A DNA stretch of 64,000 nucleotides, taken from positions 578,185-642,184 of the forward strand of contig JADJJL010000006.1 of NCBI GenBank assembly GCA_016710265.1, written 5' to 3'. Below the pieces are notes generated by a model. The model made no database searches, was not told where the DNA came from, and worked only from the letters and a program-made list of their open reading frames with translations. Below are positions 42,676 through 50,992 of the stretch, in pieces. This stretch comes from Saprospiraceae bacterium (lineage in GTDB: Bacteria > Bacteroidota > Bacteroidia > Chitinophagales > Saprospiraceae). Position 1 is the stretch's first letter. Each line of letters opens with the position of its first letter. The translations under genes were made by a program, and so were the position numbers.

Positions 42676-43186
42676 TCAATTAGAAAATTAGCTAATTTGA
42701 AAATGCGAAGCGACGCCTAAGCGTCATAAACTCCGCGTAGGTACGCTTTTAGCGTACTAAATTCTGCCGAAGGCGTTATGGAAATTTGAAAATGGGGAAA
42801 TGTAATTAGTCAATTTTAGAATTTAGGAATTAGAACAGTGCGATATTCGAAGTTTCCAAATTTATGCCGCCTAAGGCGGTACTTCGAATGCTTTTATTTG
42901 CAACCAAATTCAAAATTCAGCACTTGAAACTTAACCCTTCAAGTATACAGTATCAAAGTCTTAGTCAAAGTCTATGTCTAAGTTTTCGTCAAAGTATTCC
43001 CAACTTAAAACTTAGCACTCAAAACTCAAAACTAAAAACTTAGCACTCAAAACTTAAAACTCAAAACTTAGCACTCAAAACTTAAAACTCAAAACTTAGC
43101 ATTTAAAACTTCCTCCCCCTCTTAATTTTTAGTTGAAAAATACACCATTGTATTATATCAATTGCATAAATCTAAACCTACAAATC
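42676..43186. repeat. Intergenic mini-hairpins and a degenerate CTTAAAACT-type tandem repeat
   Basis: No gene. The first part has short palindromes of the local repeat family: GACGCCTAAGCGTC, GTACGCTTTTAGCGTAC and CGCCGAAGGCG near 42712-42775, and CCGCCTAAGGCGG near 42868. From about 42960 a low-complexity tract AAAACTTAGCACTCAAAACT recurs with variations for about 150 bp to 43110. The TTG at 43133 is in frame with the next gene, but that gene more likely starts at 43187. Confidence 0.6.
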
Positions 43187-44014
43187 ATGCCTTTGCTAAA
43201 TTTCAGCATACTCTCACCTGATGAGTTTGCGAACTACATTGCAGAAACTCAATTTATTAGGGAAATTTCTGTAATCCAGAACCACCACACCTGGAAACCT
43301 AGTTATAATAGCCTTTCTGAAACTCGGAATGAGCTATATTGGTTGGAATCCATGAGACGTGACCATATCCAATCTCGAAAATGGAGTGATATAGGTCAAA
43401 ACATCACCATTTTTCCTTCAGGTAACATTGCATTGTGCAGACCAATCGACATTGTACCCGCTGGCATTTACAAAGCCAATACCGGTGCCATTTGTATTGA
43501 GAATTTTGGAAATTTTGATGCGGGTCAAGATCAAATGACCAACGAACAAATAGATTCGATTGTACTGGTAAATGCTCTATTGTGTATCAAATTTAAATTG
43601 AATCCGGTTAAATGGCAGATTGTATACCATCATTGGTACGATACGAATGGAAAAAAGTTTCAGGAAGCTCGAATTAATTCAGGCGATACCATTGGTTTGC
43701 AAAAGTCTTGTCCTGGAACCGCTTTTTTCAACGGTAATAAAATCTCAGATGCAGAATCTCATTTTTTTCCAATTGTTAAGACTAAAATGGAAGAGATCAT
43801 AAAGCAAAAACAAAATGCTATTATTCCACCTCGTGCAAAAGTAAACGCACATCTGCTCAATGTCAGATCAGGGCCGCATAAAAATAATTCGATCCTTAAA
43901 ACTTTGAAACAAGGCACAGAGCTTAGTATATTTGCAAGCGATCCATCAGGTTGGTCGCGTATCCATAACATTCAGGAAGAATGGGTAGCTACCAATTATC
44001 TAACAAAACTTTAA
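43187..44014 (+). CDS. N-acetylmuramoyl-L-alanine amidase (PGRP/Amidase_2 type) with C-terminal SH3 domain
   Basis: 275 residues from ATG 43187 (chosen over TTG 43133, whose 18 extra residues lack any signal). Zinc ligands of the Amidase_2 fold are visible: His33-His34 in IQNHHTWKP, His148-His149 in YHHWYD and Cys175 in KSCPGTAFF. The amidase cleaves the bond between muramic acid and the peptide stem of peptidoglycan. Residues about 215-275 form an SH3_3 domain (NAHLLNVRSGPHKNNSILKT ... GWSRIHNIQEEWVATNYL) that binds wall peptides. There is no signal peptide, so it may work inside the cell, be released by lysis, or belong to a delivery system. A large membrane protein follows after 11 bp. Confidence 0.85.
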   Translation: MPLLNFSILSPDEFANYIAETQFIREISVIQNHHTWKPSYNSLSETRNELYWLESMRRDHIQSRKWSDIGQNITIFPSGNIALCRPIDIVPAGIYKANTGAICIENFGNFDAGQDQMTNEQIDSIVLVNALLCIKFKLNPVKWQIVYHHWYDTNGKKFQEARINSGDTIGLQKSCPGTAFFNGNKISDAESHFFPIVKTKMEEIIKQKQNAIIPPRAKVNAHLLNVRSGPHKNNSILKTLKQGTELSIFASDPSGWSRIHNIQEEWVATNYLTKL

Positions 44015-44025
44015 ATCAAACAACA

Positions 44026-45168
44026 ATGTACAATTTTATCAAATTTGTAAAAAGCCTGGGAAGGGGAGGAGCTCGTTGGCAATTGACCCTTTGTATTGTT
44101 TTGTTTTTGACCAGTTTACTATATCTGGGAATTCGCTTCAATTGTTCAAAAGATGGCCAGGAGCATGTTTCTTTGAGTAAGGATCAATTGGGTACCATCA
44201 AAATTTATCTGGACATGTATCCGGATTCCAATGAAGGCGATTCTATGGCAAAAGTAAAGTCTATGGCTGTTCGGAAAGATCGAGATGAATTGATTCTCTC
44301 ATTTTTGAGAATAAATTACGACAATAAAATTGATATTAAACAACTTGAGCAAATTTCATTAATACTGGCAAAAACTAGCTCTAACAATGCCTTTCAATAT
44401 CTTGGGCAACTTCGGTTATTGGTTAAAAGTCCATTTTATTTGACTGGTAATGGTGTTTATTTTGAAGCTTTCTTCTGGAGTTTGTTTGGTGTGCTGGTCA
44501 GCTTAATCTATTATGTGAGTCTAGCAAATTCCAAGCAAGGCCAAAGCGAAGAAATGGGTGACATAGGTAGCTTTGATCCAAGTGAAGTGCCAGGTCAGAT
44601 TGCAAAAATGTTTTATGCTCCTGTGTGCACGATCGTATTAATTCTTGGGTACCATTTTATTTCAGGCTTTAATGATCACATGGTGGATATTTCTACCAAT
44701 AAAGGATTAATTGTATTTGCTTTTATCTCCGGTTTTTATTCAGGTCGTGTTATGAAATTCCTTGATAGATTAAAAGATCTATTATTACCAATCGGAAGCG
44801 GAGATCCAAATCCACAAATAGAAGTTTCTAAAAAAGCCAACATATCTGTGTCCCTTAAATTAGCATCCAATATTACTGATCAATTAATTGCAGCAGATAT
44901 CATTGAGAAAGGTTTTAAATCAGCTGAGGTGAAACTAATTCCAATCGGAGGAGGTGATGCCATTCTTTTAAACAATCCATTGGACGATCAGGATGATCAT
45001 TTTACAGCAAGTGATATACCAGCAGGAAAATATAATTTATTGGCAGCACTTGCCTACAAAATGGAAAACGATAGCATCATCAATTTGCAAGCGCATAAGG
45101 AAATAACTCTTGTATCCGGCGATCTAAAAGAGGAATTGGAACTTCAATTGGTGGAACCGGTGGGATAA
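44026..45168 (+). CDS. Membrane protein with a C-terminal beta-sandwich domain
   Basis: 380 residues from ATG 44026; the upstream in-frame ATG at 43981 lies inside the amidase gene and is less likely. An N-terminal helix (LTLCIVLFLTSLLYLGI, about residues 18-36), and helices near 140-165, 200-222 and 230-250 anchor it. The last 100 residues are a beta-sandwich, KANISVSLKLASNI, LIPIGGGDAILLNNPLDDQD, ASDIPAGKYNLLAALAYKME, similar to carboxypeptidase-regulatory-like domains. Function is unknown. Its 11-bp distance to the amidase gene suggests that the two form one transcript, possibly a wall-processing or toxin-release unit. Confidence 0.65.
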   Translation: MYNFIKFVKSLGRGGARWQLTLCIVLFLTSLLYLGIRFNCSKDGQEHVSLSKDQLGTIKIYLDMYPDSNEGDSMAKVKSMAVRKDRDELILSFLRINYDNKIDIKQLEQISLILAKTSSNNAFQYLGQLRLLVKSPFYLTGNGVYFEAFFWSLFGVLVSLIYYVSLANSKQGQSEEMGDIGSFDPSEVPGQIAKMFYAPVCTIVLILGYHFISGFNDHMVDISTNKGLIVFAFISGFYSGRVMKFLDRLKDLLLPIGSGDPNPQIEVSKKANISVSLKLASNITDQLIAADIIEKGFKSAEVKLIPIGGGDAILLNNPLDDQDDHFTASDIPAGKYNLLAALAYKMENDSIINLQAHKEITLVSGDLKEELELQLVEPVG

Positions 45169-45615
45169 AATAAATGGAGTAAATATTTGACCATTCTAAT
45201 TTTATGAAACAATAATAATTGATTGAGTTTCCATTGCCGCTTAAATAGAAGTTTTGTCGGCTACATTTTAAATACTTTTACTATCCAATTTACTTGTTTG
45301 ATTTTCAAACCAAATTTAAATACTTAGTTTTTTTATTAGTCAAAATATTAATATTTATTTTGCTAATAAATTCGTCTGCTCTAGATTGAATACAATAGAG
45401 CAATTTGACTTTATTCAATAGAACTATACATTTATTATTAGCATAGTCGTTATATAAAAGCTTATTTAATGTTTTTAAAATAAATAGTTTTATCTTAGTC
45501 TTAATTATTCTAATTTTTTTACACATACCTATAGAATAGGAAATTGAGTAGTTATTTGAGTTGAACAAAATTTCCTATAACAATAGGTCATTTATTCATT
45601 TTTATAAATAGCTTT
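45169..45615. other. Very AT-rich intergenic region, no supported gene
   Basis: 447 bp, over 70 percent A+T by eye. The - strand frame at 45305-45568 is composed of Ile/Lys/Asn runs and is rejected. A short GC-richer palindromic stretch near 45570 (CCTATAACAATAGG) is all that stands out. A promoter for the lipoprotein gene at 45616 is expected here but no TAnnTTTG box with good spacing was found. Confidence 0.4.
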
Positions 45616-46773
45616 ATGAAAAAATTAGTTTTACAAAAATTTGCGACAACGCATTTCTTGATGATTTTGATCCTCATGACTGCGAATTCATGTATTTTTT
45701 ATAGGAAGATAAATCCTCCTGCAGACGCTGACAAGCCTGGAGGTGTAGGTACAGACAACAGTTGTTATATGGCGACTGCTTCCAACATGTTGGCTGGTGC
45801 AGGATATGGAACGGGTGCAAACTTGCAAGCACGCGCCGACGATATTTATGCGGATATGATTGCTCAATTTGGTATTCTGAATGGAGGATGGACAGACGTT
45901 GCTCTTAGCTGGTGGTTGGGATCTGCGAATAATATTTGGCCCACCAATCCTTACCAATTGGTTACTGTGTACGGAAATAAAAGTCCTAAAAATCCTTGGG
46001 CAGAACCCGACGGCCCAATGTTTTATGGAAATGAATTGCGTAGATGTTGCTTGACAGGTCTTAGCATTAGTTGGCCGGTTGCCGGTGCTACAATCGGATC
46101 AGGAGGTCACGCAATTACAGATTGGGGAGACAGTGGTAACAATGCAACCCTCACCACAAATCCCTCATTGGTGGTGGTGACGGATTCCGATACAGATTCA
46201 GGGGGTGATGAACAGAGGTATGTGTACGATAGTTATACTTCACCCAATCCGGGAGGAGCCAATGAAGGAAACGGTTGGTATTTTAGCTACAGCAACAACC
46301 ATCCTTACATTAAACACATTGTGACACTTTGTCCTATTGATGACCCGGAAGATAATTCATTGACCCAGCGAGTAACTGGTAGTTATACCATTCCACAAAA
46401 CAGATTTCAAAGTGCAATTGATCTGCATTATAAAGTTCGGACCGATGTGAGGATTCTCTCTTACAAAACATGGTTGAGTTGGGATACAAAAGGAGCAGTG
46501 CCGACGATTAGTGAGTCTGCCAACAAGCGGGAGTTGACCGTGGATTGGGATTTAAGTAAAAATCCAGTGCCTCCAGGTACTCAAGTCACTATTTATACTG
46601 AATTCATTTTGCCCTATTATAATTCTATGCACTATAGTGATGTCTATTTCACTTATCCAGATATCAAAATTGGTAGTGATTTAGCAATTAAATTTCCAGA
46701 GATTAAATGGAAAATTGAGTCAGCAGAGTTAAAAGGGAAAAGCTACCTAACAATGTCAGTGGAGGTTTTGTGA
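45616..46773 (+). CDS. IdeS/Mac-like cysteine-peptidase lipoprotein
   Basis: 385 residues. The N-terminus FLMILILMTANSC gives a lipoprotein signal with Cys26. The next about 230 residues match the IdeS/Mac (C66) peptidase pattern: nucleophile Cys50 in NSCYMATASNMLAGAGYG and His165 in GSGGHAITDWGD, followed by an Asp-rich region DSDTDSGGDEQRYVYDSY that could supply the third residue. IdeS of Streptococcus cleaves host antibodies, while homologues in environmental Bacteroidota have no known target. The C-terminal third (residues about 245-385) is a beta-sandwich of unknown type. The stop overlaps the start of the next gene (GTGA). Activity is inferred from Cys-His positions only. Confidence 0.7.
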   Translation: MKKLVLQKFATTHFLMILILMTANSCIFYRKINPPADADKPGGVGTDNSCYMATASNMLAGAGYGTGANLQARADDIYADMIAQFGILNGGWTDVALSWWLGSANNIWPTNPYQLVTVYGNKSPKNPWAEPDGPMFYGNELRRCCLTGLSISWPVAGATIGSGGHAITDWGDSGNNATLTTNPSLVVVTDSDTDSGGDEQRYVYDSYTSPNPGGANEGNGWYFSYSNNHPYIKHIVTLCPIDDPEDNSLTQRVTGSYTIPQNRFQSAIDLHYKVRTDVRILSYKTWLSWDTKGAVPTISESANKRELTVDWDLSKNPVPPGTQVTIYTEFILPYYNSMHYSDVYFTYPDIKIGSDLAIKFPEIKWKIESAELKGKSYLTMSVEVL

Positions 46774-47141
46774 TCGCTTCTTTTGATATTGAAGACATCA
46801 ATAATAAAGGCGAACGAGAAATTTACCCATATAGACTGATCCATGAATACAGTTATAACCAATCGCCATTTAAACATCTATTACAATTGAGCGGTAAGGA
46901 ATCTGTACTGCTTCGAAATATCAAATTAGGTCATAGCTGGAATCAATTAAATACAAAAGAGTTGAACAAGTTTGAAAATTGGATCAGTAATTTTGATACC
47001 ACAATTAAACTCAACAAAGAACCTCAAAATATTGAAGTGGATTGGCAGGGTAAGTTTGAATACCCAGAAGGCGAAAACATTTATCAAGCGATACCTGATA
47101 AAAATGGTAGACCCAGAAAACCAGACTCCAAGAAGAAATAA
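46770..47141 (+). CDS. Protein of unknown function, coupled to the IdeS-like gene
   Basis: 123 residues from GTG 46770, whose GTGA overlaps the preceding stop by 4 nt, so it is translated by coupling. No signal peptide or membrane segment. The sequence is polar and mixed: EREIYPYRLIHEYSYNQSPF, then LLQLSGKESVLLRNIKLGHS and a Lys/Pro/Arg-rich end (DKNGRPRKPDSKKK). A cytoplasmic protein so tightly linked to a protease lipoprotein may be an inhibitor, chaperone or immunity factor, but this is only suggested by position. No family recognised. Confidence 0.6.
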   Translation: MIASFDIEDINNKGEREIYPYRLIHEYSYNQSPFKHLLQLSGKESVLLRNIKLGHSWNQLNTKELNKFENWISNFDTTIKLNKEPQNIEVDWQGKFEYPEGENIYQAIPDKNGRPRKPDSKKK

Positions 47142-47206
47142 ATTACTTTGTTTGTAATAATGTAAATTTATTTTCTTATTAATTTAGTATAAATGTTACG
47201 TATAGG

Positions 47207-47232
47207 GCTTGGCGAATATTTATTCGTCAAGC
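47207..47232 (+). terminator. Intrinsic terminator after the IdeS-like gene pair
   Basis: GCTTGGCGAATA (47207-47218) and TATTCGTCAAGC (47221-47232) form a 12-bp stem with one G-T pair and a 2-nt centre, so the working stem is about 10 bp. It is followed by TTTATAC. Distance to the stop codon is 65 bp. Confidence 0.65.
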
Positions 47233-47366
47233 TTTATACATCAGTCAATTATTATATGCATCCTAGGCAACTGAGATCCAATAAAAAAATCAAATTGGTA
47301 GGTGATCTCTGAGAAATGTTTTTGTAAATAAAATTCCAATCAAATTAACTTAAAATAAAAAGCTTT

Positions 47367-47975
47367 ATGGAAAATCTAGACATAGTTAAAATACTGGGTG
47401 TAGGAATATCCGGTTTTGGATTTCTTTTGATGTTTTTGGCCTACCGGCTTATCAATGATTGGGCAAAAAATCCAAACCCCAATCCAGTAGTATTAAAAGC
47501 TATAAAATGGTATATGTCGATATGCTTTGTCATGACGATCACCGTTGGTGTATTTACTTTTATTTCAAGTTCGTACAAAACTAAAATTATTGAAGATCAA
47601 GCCATAGCCATTGAAACAAAATCGGATGCGCTAAATATACTGACCGCATCTCAAATCAATGACCAATTGGTAGATAGCATGATTCGAAACTCAAGCAATG
47701 AGGATGTTGCCTTGGTTATTAATGAGCAAAAGCCGGTATTAGATACCCTTTCTAAGTATATTTCAAAACAAAATGATCCCCAACTAGACAGCCAATTTAA
47801 TAAATATAGAGAATCTGTTGTAAAGCTTTCTGATTCATTGACTATGCAAAATATTGGGAATGAAAAGTTTAAAACCTTAAAAGCACAGTACATTCGCTTG
47901 AATGATTCAATTAGTAAATTTTCGTTGCGGTTGGCCAATAAAAAGGAAGCAGAAGGATCTAAATCAAAGGAGTAA
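47367..47975 (+). CDS. Two-helix membrane protein with a periplasmic coiled-coil domain
   Basis: 202 residues. Helices at about 8-28 (ILGVGISGFGFLLMFLAYRLI) and 48-66 (MSICFVMTITVGVFTFISSS) are followed by a polar helical domain with repeated serine/asparagine linkers (SDALNILTASQINDQLVDSM, FNKYRESVVKLSDSLT). It looks like a membrane-anchored coiled coil facing the periplasm. No family recognised. It is flanked by terminators and by the T9SS pseudogene and appears monocistronic. Intact. Confidence 0.6.
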   Translation: MENLDIVKILGVGISGFGFLLMFLAYRLINDWAKNPNPNPVVLKAIKWYMSICFVMTITVGVFTFISSSYKTKIIEDQAIAIETKSDALNILTASQINDQLVDSMIRNSSNEDVALVINEQKPVLDTLSKYISKQNDPQLDSQFNKYRESVVKLSDSLTMQNIGNEKFKTLKAQYIRLNDSISKFSLRLANKKEAEGSKSKE

Positions 47976-48160
47976 CCGATAATGGTAACTTAATTTGTTA
48001 ATAAAATCTATTTCTTTCCAAACATATAAGTCCACTGTGATCAACAAATCATAATTTCTACCAATGACTCAGAATTTCCGTCAACGGCTAAGTCGTTCAA
48101 TTGGATTTTAGTAAACACATGCATCTTTGTGGCATGAAACAATTAATTAAATTAACGAAA

Positions 48161-49203
48161 ATGAAAAAACTTTACATTGTATTCTCTTTTATTCTTTGCA
48201 TTGCACTACAAGCACATTCCCAAAACTTATTAACTGAGGACTTTTTATATGCACCGATAGATAGTCTGGAGAATTCTGGAAACTGGTTTAGAAGTGGAGC
48301 TAATTCACAATTTAATATTTCAGTTCAAAGCCCTGGACTTGAATATCCAAACTATATCGGTTCTAACAAAGGTAATCATTGTGTGATAACCAACGCAGCT
48401 GAAGGAGATATTCTGTTTCACAATTTAAGTAAAGCAGTAACCACTGGTTCTGTTTATCTGTCATTATTGCATAAAATAGATAGTTTGCCAACTACTATTA
48501 CCCAAGGTTATGCCATTAGTTTGAATCCTAACGATGGAAGCACTAATTTGAATACTCAATTATATATTAAAAGGTTGTCGGATTCAACTTTCAACTTTGG
48601 TATTAGAAAAACAGATCGCATATCTTATGGGACCACAGTTTATAATATCCATCAAACTTATTTGGCTGTTCTTAAGTATACTTTTGTGCCAGGTTTAGAT
48701 AATGATGAAGCTAGTTTGTATGTTTTGAGCAGGGAGTTCCAATACTTGAGCCTTCTATCCCTGTTGCTTCAACCATTTCTGGTATTGATTTTAATGGGCA
48801 AGGCAGTGTGTGTTTAACCAATAATTATGCTCAATATGGAATGAAAGGCTGTAATGTAAAAATAGACGGTATACGTGTTGGGACTTCCTGGGAGACTAGC
48901 GTTTTAGCGCCTATTAGTTCCACCAAATCCACATCACTTTTATCCAATTTGATTCAATTGGAATGTTCTCCAAATCCATTTTATCAATCGACGACCTTTG
49001 CTTTCCAAATTCCTCAAAATGGATTGGTTAAAATTAATATTCTCAATGCATCCGGGCTTGTTGTGAGAGAATTGCTCAATGAAACTATGGAATCCGGAAA
49101 TCATAAAATAGAATTAAATGCCAATGATCTTCCTACTGGTCTGTACCATTGTGCCATTCAACACAATGGATTGGTTATCAGTAAAAGGATAATTCACCTT
49201 TAA
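48161..49203 (+). pseudogene. T9SS-exported protein gene, frameshifted once
   Basis: Start ATG 48161 gives a good signal peptide (MKKLYIVFSFILCIALQAHS, then Q). The first part continues as a strand-rich domain (LTEDFLYAPIDSLENSGNWF) until about 48720, where it slips to a wrong tail. The right frame resumes as EQGVPILEPSIPVASTISGI, then GSVCLTNNYAQYGM, and ends with a type A T9SS sorting domain (PNPFYQSTTFAFQIPQNG ... NDLPTGLYHCAIQHNG, SKRIIHL). The length of 1043 nt means one base is missing, near GTATGTTTTGAGC, again at a T-run. If the base is a consensus error, the gene is a whole surface protein of about 347 residues. Confidence 0.8.
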
Positions 49204-49766
49204 TGATTTAGTTGAATTTGCCTAATCTAATCCATCTATTTATTTGAATAGTAGTTTTCTTATTTATTTATCTTCTTTATAAGTTTTTAACTTTAAATAG
49301 TTAACATTAAAATTGGCTGTGTTCCTTAGATGCAGCCAATTTATTTTATGCGAAGTTATTTAAATTATTGAAAATGAATTACTTAATTTGAAGGGGAGGG
49401 TAATATGAGTCAATAATTGAAATGAAATACAATATTCTTATAATTAATGGAGTTGAATTCCCAGAATTACGCTCGTGGCTGTTAATAGATATGATCATCT
49501 TTTAGGAAAGAGTAAATTCCGAATTCAAAATCGAACAGCTTTAAAAATATTATAAAATATATTTTTCAATTTAAAATTTACTCATATATTTGTGCCTACT
49601 ATGAGTGATTTTATTTGTTCTGACTTTTTATTGAAACTATACACCTTAAAATAATTTAGTTTTCTGACAAATTTGATTATAACTTACATTTGATTTTTGA
49701 AGTAATAGGTTTGATAACCATTTAAACCTCTTAGCTTTATATAATTTGTTAAAGTAAGATCATCCA
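49204..49766. other. Intergenic region with a terminator hairpin, no gene
   Basis: 563 bp of AT-rich DNA. AATTGGCTG (49311-49319) and CAGCCAATT (49333-49341) form a 9-bp stem with a 13-nt loop, followed by TATTTTATG, the likely terminator for the T9SS gene. The 420 bp from there to 49766 contain nothing recognisable. Confidence 0.55.
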
Positions 49767-50234
49767 ATGTTGAGTATAGAACAAACAAGAGAAGTAAATG
49801 AACTCACAGCATTAAATCAAGATGTACAGGATTGGCATGCAAGTCATTTTCCTCATGAATTTAAACCCTTTGACCCTGTTTCAATGGATTCAGCTTTTAG
49901 AAATATTCTGGATCAAAAGGACTCATTTGCTTTTGTAGCCAAATTAGACAACAAACCAATCGGATATATTTTATGCTTTATAAAGATAAGATCTGAAAAT
50001 GCATTTCAATATAAAAAATCTATCATGCTTATTGATCAAATAATGGTAAAATCGGAACATAGAAATAAAGGAATTGGAAAAAATCTCGTTGCTGAAGTTG
50101 AAAAATTAGCCAAGCAATTACATATTTCGGATTTGCAACTCGATTTTTGGGAAGCTAACAAGCTGGCAGCTCATTTTTTTACAAATTCTGGCTTCAAAAC
50201 TTTTAGAATTTACATGGAAAAACACATAATTTAA
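49767..50234 (+). CDS. GNAT-family N-acetyltransferase
   Basis: 155 residues. The acetyl-CoA loop is VKSEHRNKGIGKNLVAEVEK (pattern R-x-x-G-x-G), preceded by the strand IMLIDQIMVKSEH and followed by the helix and the last strands (LQLDFWEANKLAAHFFTNSG, FKTFRIYMEK). It transfers an acetyl or acyl group to an amine on a protein or small molecule. It lies first in a four-gene run with gaps of 8, -4 and 10 nt; the other members are lipid-related, so its acceptor may be an amine-bearing lipid or natural product. The substrate cannot be told from sequence. Intact. Confidence 0.85.
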   Translation: MLSIEQTREVNELTALNQDVQDWHASHFPHEFKPFDPVSMDSAFRNILDQKDSFAFVAKLDNKPIGYILCFIKIRSENAFQYKKSIMLIDQIMVKSEHRNKGIGKNLVAEVEKLAKQLHISDLQLDFWEANKLAAHFFTNSGFKTFRIYMEKHII

Positions 50235-50242
50235 TTATACCA

Positions 50243-50992
50243 ATGATCCTTCAAGAATACATAAATAATATCTTATACGAATATTCTTATATTGAATTGT
50301 TCGGTCTTAGTTTTATGTATTTTTCCATTTTATATTTTGGACTAGCTCCCATATTTAATGGCGTGTGCAAATATTTGGCTTCCAAAAATATCCTCCATAA
50401 GATTACTTTGAGAGAGCTCCATAAAGGGCAGATTAAATTTGAATTAAAACATTCATTTATCTCCATCTTCTTATTCGGGACTTCCATTATTCCGGTGATT
50501 TATCTCATCAGACTGGACCTGGTTTCTTTATTGCCAAATACCATTCTCAATGTAATCATAGGAATTATTGCCTTAACCATTTGGAATGAAATTCATTTTT
50601 TTATCGTGCATAGAATATTGCATTTACGTTTCTTTATGCGCCATATACATTATATCCATCATCAATCCCGGGTTCCCACAGTTTATTCTGTGTACAGTTT
50701 TCATTGGATAGAAGCATTGTTGTTGAGTACCGTGCCACTTACCTTCATCCCATTTGTTCCAATCTCGCCTGTTGCCATTTTTCTTTATCCATTGGCAAGC
50801 ATTTTATTAAATTATTCAGGACATTGCAACTATCGTTTTGGAAATGGACAAGGTGCTTCATGGAAGTTGTTTGGAACCTTTCACAATGAGCATCACGCCA
50901 AAGGAAGAAAAAATTATGGTTTTGCAAGCCATATTCTGGATAAAATAAATTTTACCATTAAATCACACTTTGAAAACACTAAAAAATTATGA
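50243..50992 (+). CDS. Sterol-desaturase/fatty-acid-hydroxylase superfamily membrane enzyme
   Basis: 249 residues with four or more membrane helices. All three diiron histidine boxes are present: His118-x4-His123-x3-His127 (HFFIVHRILH), His134/136 with His139-His140 (HIHYIHHQS), and His214, His217-His218 (HNEHH), plus His in SGHCNYRF. The family (ERG3, BKT, fatty-acid and carotenoid hydroxylases) inserts oxygen or desaturates lipid chains. It overlaps the next gene by 4 nt (ATGA), so the product is made with the ketosynthase-HDO protein. Its substrate is probably an acyl chain handled by that enzyme; this is inference from operon structure. Confidence 0.85.
   Translation: MILQEYINNILYEYSYIELFGLSFMYFSILYFGLAPIFNGVCKYLASKNILHKITLRELHKGQIKFELKHSFISIFLFGTSIIPVIYLIRLDLVSLLPNTILNVIIGIIALTIWNEIHFFIVHRILHLRFFMRHIHYIHHQSRVPTVYSVYSFHWIEALLLSTVPLTFIPFVPISPVAIFLYPLASILLNYSGHCNYRFGNGQGASWKLFGTFHNEHHAKGRKNYGFASHILDKINFTIKSHFENTKKL

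Noticed and set aside
45305..45568. 87-codon - strand frame before the IdeS-like gene
   Set aside because: Made of Ile/Lys/Asn/Leu runs in extremely AT-rich DNA; no start signal or domain.
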